The notes beneath the pieces were generated by a model that was given only the letters and a program-made list of their open reading frames with translations, was not told the origin of the DNA and ran no database searches. This document shows, piece by piece, positions 17,607 to 25,653 of a DNA stretch of 46,311 nt (positions within the stretch are counted from its first letter, which is position 1; every line of letters begins with the position of its first letter). The DNA is from Alphaproteobacteria bacterium (GTDB taxonomy: Bacteria > Pseudomonadota > Alphaproteobacteria > JABAAW01). The position numbers were made by a program, and so were the translations under genes. The stretch is from the NCBI GenBank assembly GCA_014238535.1, contig JABAAW010000007.1:4942-51252 (forward strand), given 5' to 3'.

Positions 17607-19466
17607 TTATTGCCGCGGTTTGATTGTTTCTAGGAATCGAATTATCTCATTTCCCATACTTTCGGAGTGTTTGCGCAAGGTTTCAGCGTCTTCGAAGACG
17701 GCACTAGCCATTTCTCCTGTGCGTTTTGCTGCGTCTGATACGAAGTTTAACCCGCCCAAGACCTCGCGCGTGCCGGTTGATGTTGCGATAGCGTTTTTGG
17801 ATATAGCCTGCGATGCTTCGTTTTGTGCGGCGACGGTTGAAGCTACTCGGGTTGAGATTGTTCCCATGTTTTGAATAACGTCGGTTATTCGATGGATACC
17901 GTCGACGGCGGTTTTTGTTTGATTTTGCACGTCGAGTATTTGTTTTGATATTTCTTCGGTTGCGCGCGCGGTTTGGCTAGCCAAGTTTTTGACCTCGCTT
18001 GCGACGACGGCGAATCCTTTTCCGCTTTCGCCTGCCCGAGCTGCCTCGATGGTAGCATTTAGAGCTAGTAGGTTTGTTTGGTTTGCGATGTCGTTGATCA
18101 AGTCTACGACCTCACCGATTCGGGCTGTTGAATTTGCGAGAGTTTCGATTCGCTCGTTTGCGTTTTGCGCTTCATTTTCAGCGGCTTTGGTTATGCCTTG
18201 TGATTGAGTTACCTGTTCGAGCACTTTATTGATTGCGGTTGACAGTTCTTCGCCTGCTGAAGACACGGCGTTTATGTTTGAGGCGGTTTTTTCTGTTGAG
18301 ACAGCCATTTCTCCTATCTGCTGTGTGGTTTCCTCTGCTGTTTTTGCGAGCAGGTTAGCGGAGTTATGCAGTTTTTCGATGGAGTTAGTTATTTCGCTAA
18401 AGCTAGCTGTTATACGGTCGTCGAATTGAGTAGCGACTCGCTGAATTTGTTCTGCGCGTCCGCGTTTACCTTCGGTTTCGCTACGCTCGAATGTAATCAG
18501 CGAGTCTCTCTCGACCATATTTTCTTGCAGAACGGCTAGAGCGTGGGCCATTTCGCCGATTTCGTCTCGTCTTCCCATTGAGGGTATGGTATCGGAATAT
18601 TTTCCGCCGATTATGTCTAGCATGATTGCTTTCATGCGCACGATTGTACGAGTTACGCCTAATGACCATGCCCAGCTTATTAGAGTAAGAATTGAACCGA
18701 AAGCGGCGAATCCAAGGACGACTGTATCTGATGCTTCGTTCCACCCAGCGAGCGATTCGGTTATGTCGATGTCGACTTCGAGTATGCCTCGTGTATCGCC
18801 GAGTATCCATCCTCCTCTAGGAGATAGAGGGTTAGTATTGTGGCAATCGACGCATCCCTGTTCGTCCATAATATCTGCGCGAGCTACGCGCACGAAAGTT
18901 TTTCCGATGCTGTTTTCTATGTAGTCGTCCACTATTCTGAGTGGCGATTGCACGAGTTCCTCCCAAATATTTTGTTGGTATTCGCTTAGTGTACGGTCTT
19001 GCCTATTTGGCCATGGATAGGGGCTGTATAGGCTCATGAATACGCCTTCTTGTGTGAAAGTTTCGCTTAGATCGTGCAAGAATGTAGCAGGAGAAGGTAT
19101 TGTTCCGGTAGAGTCCTTGTGGTCGACATTTGCTTGCAATCCAGCCTCCAATGCTTCGTTGACGATGAAGGCGGTATAGTATCGGCGTATTGCTTGTACT
19201 TGCGAGATAGTGCGGCTTCCATTTTTGACGGCTTGTTGCACTAAGAAGGAGCGTACGAAAGGAGGTGATGCGACAGCCAAGATAACGACCATGACTAGCG
19301 TTATCAAAGGTATTGGCAAGACGACTTTCCACTTGATTCCCAATCCGCTACGCCGATGCTGTTGCATTTCTGCTGCGTGTTCGCGCGAGCTGTGCATGGC
19401 TTCTTCGCTTGCTTCGAGTCTTCCGCCTAATTCTTGTTCTTGATTTTGTGTTGAGTAATCGCTCAT
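17607..19466 (-). CDS. Methyl-accepting chemotaxis protein with periplasmic Tll0287-like (DUF3365-type) sensor containing a CxxCH haem-c motif
   Basis: TM1, periplasmic region with '[37 protein letters not shown]', TM2, HAMP, MCP signalling hairpin '[45 protein letters not shown]'. Confidence 0.93.
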   Translation of the reverse strand: MSDYSTQNQEQELGGRLEASEEAMHSSREHAAEMQQHRRSGLGIKWKVVLPIPLITLVMVVILAVASPPFVRSFLVQQAVKNGSRTISQVQAIRRYYTAFIVNEALEAGLQANVDHKDSTGTIPSPATFLHDLSETFTQEGVFMSLYSPYPWPNRQDRTLSEYQQNIWEELVQSPLRIVDDYIENSIGKTFVRVARADIMDEQGCVDCHNTNPLSPRGGWILGDTRGILEVDIDITESLAGWNEASDTVVLGFAAFGSILTLISWAWSLGVTRTIVRMKAIMLDIIGGKYSDTIPSMGRRDEIGEMAHALAVLQENMVERDSLITFERSETEGKRGRAEQIQRVATQFDDRITASFSEITNSIEKLHNSANLLAKTAEETTQQIGEMAVSTEKTASNINAVSSAGEELSTAINKVLEQVTQSQGITKAAENEAQNANERIETLANSTARIGEVVDLINDIANQTNLLALNATIEAARAGESGKGFAVVASEVKNLASQTARATEEISKQILDVQNQTKTAVDGIHRITDVIQNMGTISTRVASTVAAQNEASQAISKNAIATSTGTREVLGGLNFVSDAAKRTGEMASAVFEDAETLRKHSESMGNEIIRFLETIKPRQ

Positions 19467-19919
19467 CGCGTACCCTCAGTGACAGCGCCTTTGACTATGC
19501 TTGTGTTTGTGCTTTTTTTTCTGCTCACTCTTCTTTTCATGTTTGCTGCCTATTTATTATGCGCTGATGCTTCAAGTGGAGCAAAAAACATGCCGAATAT
19601 TTTTGTCGGAGATAGTTTTTTCATCGAGGTCTGCGAGCGAGGCTCATCTGTTTTTTGAAACGTTTTTTGATTGACTTAGTACTAATCTGGTAGGGTACTG
19701 TAAGCTTGTTATTATACAAAATTATTTTTGTTTTTCTAGTATTAGTTTATATTTTATCGAGAATTATTTTATCGAGCTAATTTCTGAGTTGCTTTAGCAT
19801 TTGTTTTTGCAGGTAGCTTGTTTCAGGTATTTTTTTAGGTATGAAGTTATTTTCTGCTATGAGTGGTTATATTATAGATGAAGTTGCTGCGCTGTGGTTT
19901 GCCGCGGGAGATTTAGAAG

Positions 19920-20717
19920 ATGTTTAGCGTTCTCTCGAGAGCGGATGTTGGTGAGGTTGTTTTCATTGAGAATGAATCGGTGGCGGGGGTTGAAACCTCG
20001 CGCTGTGATGGAGCGGGGCTGCGTACGTTAGTTTTATGTGATCATGCGACCTCGCGCGTACCTGCGGCTTTTGGCACTGTTGATGAGCGTATTTTGCTCG
20101 ACCATTACGGCTGGGACCTAGGAGCGTTGTGCGTTGCGCGTGTTCTGTCAGAGGAGTTACGCTTGCCGTTGATTCGCTCGAACTTCTCTAGATTACTGAT
20201 CGATCCGAACAGGGGAGAGGATGCGAAGGATTTGATTCGCGATGATTTGTTGTTGCCGCTGAACGAGCGGCTGGACTCTGAGAAGCGCAAGCAGAGACTT
20301 GCGCTATTTTACGCTCCCTACCATCGCGAAATAGAAGATTTTTTGGATCGTAGATTTGAGCGCGGAGATAGCATTGAGTTTATTATTTCGGTGCATACGT
20401 TCACGCCTAGGTTATCTGACGAGGTTAGGGTATGGGAGACGGGCTTGATTTACGATGTTAGTAGCGTAGAGGATAGTGATTGCGCGCGTTTTTTCATGGG
20501 TTTTTTGCGCGATGCGGGTTATTGCGTTGGCGACAACGAACCTTATCCTCCCTTGCGAGGCGACAGCCTTGCCCGCCATGCGAGTAAGCGTGGTATAGTT
20601 AGTATTGGTATTGAGATAAGGAACAATTTGGTTTTAGATTCGCAAGGTCAAGAGAAGTGGGGGGCATTATTGGCAAGGGCTGTCGAGGGTTGGCGTAGTG
20701 GGGCTGGTAGCAGCTGA
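19920..20717 (+). CDS. N-formylglutamate amidohydrolase family protein
   Basis: 'TLVLCDHATSRVPAAFGTVDE', 'HYGWDLGALCVARVLSEEL', 'NFSRLLIDPNRG', 'SVHTFTPRL', 'IGIEIRNNL'. Confidence 0.87.
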   Translation: MFSVLSRADVGEVVFIENESVAGVETSRCDGAGLRTLVLCDHATSRVPAAFGTVDERILLDHYGWDLGALCVARVLSEELRLPLIRSNFSRLLIDPNRGEDAKDLIRDDLLLPLNERLDSEKRKQRLALFYAPYHREIEDFLDRRFERGDSIEFIISVHTFTPRLSDEVRVWETGLIYDVSSVEDSDCARFFMGFLRDAGYCVGDNEPYPPLRGDSLARHASKRGIVSIGIEIRNNLVLDSQGQEKWGALLARAVEGWRSGAGSS

Positions 20718-20794
20718 TATAATTTATTTGTGTATTTATATTTATTAGAAGATAGCTGAAAGATATAGTGGATAAGATTTTGGAATATTAAAAT

Positions 20795-21535
20795 TCATAC
20801 CTTTTTTGCTAAGAAACGACACCTTACATAGTCTGCGACCCAGTTGTTATTTTTGTTTCGTAGTTTGCTTGCAAGCGTATTTTCGATGGCTTGCATGAAC
20901 GAGGATTTCTTTTCGGTTGGTATGTCTTGCATGAATGGTGTAGCGAATGTGTCGAGCCATCCGACGAGGTTGGTTGGTAATGTTGTTGGTCTTTCGAAAA
21001 CACTTATTTCGACGACTTTAAAACCATTTTTCTCTAGTTTTAGCCTATATTCTGTTTCATCTGGAAAGTACCAGGGGTTATAATTATCGCCATTCAGGTT
21101 AAGATTTTGTAGTTGTGCGTATATTGCATCGACGATTGTTTTGATATTATTTTTTGCCCCGAATTCTGCGCAGAAGCGTCCATTTGTCTTTAGTGCTTGA
21201 TAGACATTACTGATCACTGCGTTGGGATTTTTCATCCAGTGCAGAGCGGCATTGGAAAAGACGGCATTGAATTTATTATTGAAGTTCATTTTTTGTGCGT
21301 CGAGGACTTGCGCGTTGATGCCATTGTTTTTGGCAGCTTTGACCATCTGTGGACTATTATCTATTGCGTAGACGGAACAGTTGAATTGCGAGATTTTTTT
21401 TGTAAGTTCTCCATTTCCGCAACCTATATCTAGGATTTTTTCTTTGGGTTTAGGAGAAAGGAGATTGAGTAAATCTTGCCCGAGTATGGGTACATAATCA
21501 GCGTTATGCTTGTACTTATCGACGTTCCACTTCAT
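20795..21535 (-). CDS. Class I SAM-dependent methyltransferase (trans-aconitate methyltransferase-like)
   Basis: SAM motif I 'EKILDIGCGNGELTKKI', 'VYAIDNSPQMVKAA', 'FNAVFSNAALHWMKNPNAVI'. Confidence 0.85.
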   Translation of the reverse strand: MKWNVDKYKHNADYVPILGQDLLNLLSPKPKEKILDIGCGNGELTKKISQFNCSVYAIDNSPQMVKAAKNNGINAQVLDAQKMNFNNKFNAVFSNAALHWMKNPNAVISNVYQALKTNGRFCAEFGAKNNIKTIVDAIYAQLQNLNLNGDNYNPWYFPDETEYRLKLEKNGFKVVEISVFERPTTLPTNLVGWLDTFATPFMQDIPTEKKSSFMQAIENTLASKLRNKNNNWVADYVRCRFLAKKV

Positions 21536-21658
21536 GCTTTTGCAAGTTGTCTACGGCTTTGTGGGCTTTGTGCTATTTACGAGATGTTTATATGTATGAT
21601 CGACTTTTGAGTCGTAAAAGCGAGCCCGACAGGATTCGAACCTGTGACCTACTGATTA

Positions 21659-21969
21659 CTCACTACTACGGCTTTCACCGCCCCTTCTATTTGCTATTGC
21701 GCTTGCTTTTTCGACGGTTAGGTCGATTAGCTAGATGGGTTTGTAGTCCGGACTGTCCCTTCACCCTTGCGTTACCCCCTTGCGTTCCCCCCTTGCGTTT
21801 TACCTTTGCGCTTTGCATTAGGGTGTGCGCCGTCCAGTCTCTACACCTTCCCTTTCCTTTCGGCTAGGGCTTGGCTCGGGATTGCCAGCAAGCGTTGTTA
21901 TGCTTTTTGAGGTTTCCCCGACTTTGACGCCTTATCAGTCGCTTGTTTCCAAGCGATGCTCCCATTACA
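21659..21969 (-). other. Group I self-splicing intron (IC3-like) in the tRNA-Lys anticodon loop
   Basis: Minus strand TGTAATGGGAG...GTAGTAGTGAG. P2 TCGCTTG-GAAA-CAAGCGA; P4 TCGGG/CCCGA (GTCGGGGAAACC...GGCAATCCCGAGCC); R element GGTGTAGAGACTGGACGG; S element GGGACAGTCCGGACTACA; P7 GACTG/CAGTC; P8 CACCCT/AGGGTG; 3' terminal G. Confidence 0.92.
21761..21813 (-). repeat. 13-nt tandem repeat (about 4 units) inside P8 of the group I intron
   Basis: Plus-strand TTGCGTT-type blocks recur at 13-nt spacing (21768, 21781, 21794, degenerate at 21807); minus-strand unit AACGCAAGGGGGn. Confidence 0.85.
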
Positions 21970-22086
21970 AAAGTCAGTTGCTCTACCGACTGAGCTACGG
22001 GCCCACTTTCCCTCACCATACAACTGATGGCTATTGTGTCAATAGAACTTTTACAAAAAGAGCTTTTATAAAATGGCTATATATTT

Positions 22087-22698
22087 TTATGGGAACAGCC
22101 TTTGCCATGCGAATTTGTTGCTATTGTTTTTTTCGCAGATGAATCGATCGTGTAACCGCGAGCTGTTTGCGGCTTGCCAGAATTCGTATCGTTGAGGCTT
22201 TATGGAGAATCCGCCCCAGAATTCGGGGCGCGGTATATTTTTTCCTGCGAATTTTTGTTCGAGTATTTTGGTTTTTTCCTCTAGATATTCGCGTGAGCCG
22301 AGCGTTTGCGATTGTTTAGAGCTCCAAGCGCCGATTTGAGCTTTTTGCACGCGTGTTGCGAAGTATTCGTCGGCTTCCTCACTTGTTGTCCGAGTTACTG
22401 TTCCTGATATTCGAACCTGTCTCCCTAGTTTTTGCCAATAGAATAGTATTGCTGCGTATGGGTTTTTGTTGATTTCTTGTGCTTTTTGGCTTGAGTAGTT
22501 TGTGAAGAAGACGAAGCTTTGTGGCGAATGTTTTTTCAGTAGAACTACTCTTGAGTTCACTTTTCCTTTAGCCGAGCTAGTAGCGAGTACCATGGCATTA
22601 GCTTCGCCGTTTTCGACTAGGGTTGCTTTTTGTAACCATTGGCAAAAGAGTTTGAATGGATCGGTATCGTTGGTTATATTTAATTGCTTATCTTGCAT
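22087..22698 (-). CDS. pdxH: Pyridoxamine 5'-phosphate oxidase
   Basis: 'DPFKLFCQWLQKA', 'EANAMVLATSSAKGKVNSRVVLLKKHS', 'FVFFTNYSSQKAQEI', 'FYWQKLGRQVRISGTV', 'RPEFWGGFSIKPQRYEFWQ', 'RLHDR'. Confidence 0.94.
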   Translation of the reverse strand: MQDKQLNITNDTDPFKLFCQWLQKATLVENGEANAMVLATSSAKGKVNSRVVLLKKHSPQSFVFFTNYSSQKAQEINKNPYAAILFYWQKLGRQVRISGTVTRTTSEEADEYFATRVQKAQIGAWSSKQSQTLGSREYLEEKTKILEQKFAGKNIPRPEFWGGFSIKPQRYEFWQAANSSRLHDRFICEKNNSNKFAWQRLFP

Positions 22699-22812
22699 AT
22701 TTTTTATAATAGCACTTGATTTACTGCCAAGAAAGATGCTATTATACCACTGTCATGTTATCTGTGGCAGAATGCTAATGATGAACGGTGTATAAGGGGA
22801 TTAAAGAGTAGT

Positions 22813-23331
22813 ATGGCAGAAATTTCGATTACGCAAGCAGTGACTCAAGCGCAGGCTCTTCAGCCTGCTCCGCAGGCGGCTGCGCCGACGGTTGATGTCG
22901 GCAATTCACCTGGTGCTGTTCGCTCTGATCAGGTTGTTAATGTTTCGGCGCGAATAAGCGGTGATGGTAGCGGTCGGCCGCAGCAGGACCCAGGTCAACC
23001 GCAAGGCGAGATAGTAGATAGGATTGCGGATGATAATGAGCAAGCGTCTGCGAACATTGTACTTAATCGCACGAACGGCTCTGAGAATGTTGTTGTAAGG
23101 TTGCGCTATTCGGTTTCGGAGGAGCAGGTATATCTAGAGATAGTTGATTTGGATACGAACGCTACGCTAGGTCGAGTTCCCCGCGAGCGAGTGCAGGGTG
23201 TGGCAGAGCCATTGCCTATTGCTACTAGCGATGAATCGACGGGGGTGTCTTCTTCGGGGCAATTTCGCTCTCCGCAGGCTGCGGTATCAGACATCAACGA
23301 ATCGCTTGAGCGTTTTTTCGAGCAGGTATAG
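22813..23331 (+). CDS. Hypothetical protein, possible FlaG-like flagellar protein
   Basis: C-terminal 'NVVVRLRYSVSEEQVYLEIVDLDTNATLGRVPRERV' resembles the FlaG pattern (viD..T.eviR.iP.e); otherwise low complexity. Confidence 0.5.
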   Translation: MAEISITQAVTQAQALQPAPQAAAPTVDVGNSPGAVRSDQVVNVSARISGDGSGRPQQDPGQPQGEIVDRIADDNEQASANIVLNRTNGSENVVVRLRYSVSEEQVYLEIVDLDTNATLGRVPRERVQGVAEPLPIATSDESTGVSSSGQFRSPQAAVSDINESLERFFEQV

Positions 23332-23565
23332 ATTTTTTCGTCCCTGATCGGCTTTCTTGAGCTTTTAGGCTCTTTTAGGCTTTAGTTTTTCTAATTTTTG
23401 ACGCGTTAGCGTTCTTGTGCTTGACTCTTACAGGCAAGGGTATAGACTACTGCGTAGTTTACCTCTTGGTATATTGTTTTTTGTGCGCTTTTGTTTTGCA
23501 TTTTTGGCATATTTAGCTGAGTTTGGGTAAAAGGATTCATATTAGATATAAAGGGAGAAGAATCC

Positions 23566-25164
23566 ATGAAGAAAAATGAAAAAGGTTCCGTGAAGAAAAC
23601 AGACCTTGTTGCAAAGGTAGGTCCGCTTAAGGGATTGAATGTTGCGGTGTCTCTGTGGTCGAAAGTGCTTGTTTTATCGCTGATAATCTATGCTTTTGCG
23701 TGGTCTGAACATGCGGAGAGTTCGTTTGGCGCGATTAACGGTTGGATACTGAAGGGAATGAAGTGGTATTACATCGGTTTAGTAGCGGTGTTGCTTTTTT
23801 ATGTTGTTTGGCTGATGCTGAGCCGCTTTGGTAGTATACGTCTTGGTAAGGACACGGACCGCCCTGAGTTTTCGTCATTTTCGTGGTTTGCGATGCTATT
23901 TGGCGCTGGCATGGGAATAGGATTAGTATTCTGGTCGATAGCGGAGCCGATATACCACTTGCAAAGCAATCCGTTTATTACGCCTGAGATGGCGGGAACT
24001 CCTGAGGCGGCGCAGGTTGCGATGCGTCTTACTTTTTTCCATTGGGGTTTGCATCCTTGGGCTATTTATGTATTTGTGGGACTCACGCTTGCGTATTTTA
24101 GTTACCGCAAGGGATTGCCTTTGACGATTCGCTCGTCGCTGTATCCTATTATTGGCAATCGTATATATGGTCCGATTGGTCATGCTGCGGACATCATGGC
24201 GATTCTGGGAACGGTTTTTGGTATTGCGACTTCGTTGGGATTAGGAGTCCAGCAGATAGCGACTGGTCTGCATCATCTTACGGGTATAGGCTTTTTTGTT
24301 ATGGAGAATGCGGAAGGCAATCTGGTTCCGAGCAATGTAGCGATGGTAACGCTTATAGCGCTCATATCGGGAATAGCTACGATTTCGGTTGTTTCAGGAG
24401 TAGGCAAGGGCATTAGGATTTTGTCTGAGTTTAACTTATGGCTATCGATCACGATTCTTGCGTTTTTCATAGCGTTTGGTCCGACTAGGTATTTGCTGAA
24501 TTCGTTTTTACAGAATCTTGGAGATTACATCGGTCATGTTGTGCCGCTTAGTTTTTGGTCTGATGCGAACAAGGATGGAGATTGGCAAGGCTGGTGGACT
24601 GCGTTCTACTGGGGCTGGTGGATATCTTGGGCGCCATTTGTTGGAATGTTTATCGCGCGCATTAGTAAGGGTCGAACGATTCGCGAGTTTGTTGCTGGCG
24701 TGTTGCTTGTCCCTACTTTGCTTGGGTTTATCTGGCTTACGCTATTTGGCGGTACGGCTATGCACATCCAGCTATTTGGTGGCGGTGGCATAATCGAGGC
24801 TGTTAATCAGGATGTGACTCTTGCTCTTTATTCGACTTTTAACGCGATGGACGTCAGTGCATTTTTGGCGAAGTTAGCGGCGACTCTAGCAACACTGCTT
24901 ATTGCGACATATTTCATCACCTCGTCTGACTCTGGCACGCTTGTTGTGAATACTTTGATGTCGATGGGTGATCCGAATCCACCGGTTGTGCATCGGGTTA
25001 TTTGGGGAGTTGGCGAGGGAGCTGTTGCGGCGGTGCTGTTGCTGACTGGAGGTTTGAAGACCTTGCAGACTGCGGCGATAGCGGCTGCGTTGCCCTTTGC
25101 TATCATAATTGCCTTTATGATATTGGGTCTCACTAAGTCTCTACATCAGGAAAAGACGACTTGA
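23566..25164 (+). CDS. BCCT family (betaine/carnitine/choline) transporter
   Basis: 'FSSFSWFAMLFGAGMGIGLVFWSIAEPIYHL', 'FFHWGLHPWAIYVFVGLTLAYFSYRKGLPLTIRSSLYP', 'FITSSDSGTLVVN'. Confidence 0.95.
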   Translation: MKKNEKGSVKKTDLVAKVGPLKGLNVAVSLWSKVLVLSLIIYAFAWSEHAESSFGAINGWILKGMKWYYIGLVAVLLFYVVWLMLSRFGSIRLGKDTDRPEFSSFSWFAMLFGAGMGIGLVFWSIAEPIYHLQSNPFITPEMAGTPEAAQVAMRLTFFHWGLHPWAIYVFVGLTLAYFSYRKGLPLTIRSSLYPIIGNRIYGPIGHAADIMAILGTVFGIATSLGLGVQQIATGLHHLTGIGFFVMENAEGNLVPSNVAMVTLIALISGIATISVVSGVGKGIRILSEFNLWLSITILAFFIAFGPTRYLLNSFLQNLGDYIGHVVPLSFWSDANKDGDWQGWWTAFYWGWWISWAPFVGMFIARISKGRTIREFVAGVLLVPTLLGFIWLTLFGGTAMHIQLFGGGGIIEAVNQDVTLALYSTFNAMDVSAFLAKLAATLATLLIATYFITSSDSGTLVVNTLMSMGDPNPPVVHRVIWGVGEGAVAAVLLLTGGLKTLQTAAIAAALPFAIIIAFMILGLTKSLHQEKTT

Positions 25165-25291
25165 CTTGAGAGATAGAGGTTTAAAGGTCTGGTACTTGGG
25201 TGCTGTTGGGTAGGGTAGCATTGGCAAATTTGCGGATGTTTTCTTATCCTTTACGGGTTGCTTGAGAGGACTTGAGAATATGGACTACAGG

Positions 25292-25330
25292 AAGCCTCGC
25301 TCCTTTATTGGATGCGGGGCTTTTTGTTGT
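25292..25330 (+). terminator. Rho-independent terminator after the BCCT gene
   Basis: AGCCTCGC ... GCGGGGCT followed by TTTTTG. Confidence 0.75.
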
Positions 25331-25436
25331 TTATTTGGATAGCAGATAGAAGAATAGTGCTGAGTGCGACTATGCATTGATGCTACTAGAGTCCGAGACT
25401 TAGTAAAGACTTGGCTCAAGTGAGTGAATGATTTTG

Positions 25437-25474
25437 CAAGAGTAACTTACAAGAGTAACTTACAAGAGTAACTT
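25437..25474. repeat. 13-bp tandem repeat, 3 copies
   Basis: CAAGAGTAACTTA / CAAGAGTAACTTA / CAAGAGTAACTT, then a T run. Confidence 0.9.
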
Positions 25475-25653
25475 TTTTGCATAACTTTATGGGCGCTTGT
25501 TAGGCAGGCAGACTGACTTGCTCAGTTATGGCTTTTGTAATTTAGCTGGCGTAATTTTTTGCTGTAACCCCCCTATAGCCCCCCTTGGTGAAGTTTTCAT
25601 GCTATGCTTCGCTAGGTGTGATTAGCACTTGCTAGCGTACTGCTATTATTTTT

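Larger units (their letters stand above)
21621..22004 (-). tRNA. tRNA-Lys(TTT) interrupted by a group I intron (exons 22004-21970 and 21658-21621)
   Basis: Spliced product GGGCCCGTAGCTCAGTCGGTAGAGCAACTGACTTTTAATCAGTAGGTCACAGGTTCGAATCCTGTCGGGCTCG: 73 nt, all four stems, anticodon TTT, no encoded CCA. Confidence 0.92.

Noticed and set aside
21547-21867. 106-aa plus-strand ORF (MSTALWALCYLRDVYMYDRLLSRKSEPDRIRTCDLLITHYYG...)
   Set aside because: It is antisense to the tRNA-Lys 3' exon and the group I intron. 'PDRIRTCDL' is the familiar mistranslation of an antisense tRNA T-arm, not a protein.
21825-22142. 105-aa plus-strand ORF over the intron and 5' exon of tRNA-Lys
   Set aside because: Overlaps the intron/tRNA on the opposite strand and the pdxH 3' end; no protein-like features.
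25437-25474. 13-bp triplicate repeat considered as a CRISPR or plasmid iteron
   Set aside because: Repeats are directly abutting with no spacers, and there is no rep/parA gene nearby; a simple tandem repeat.
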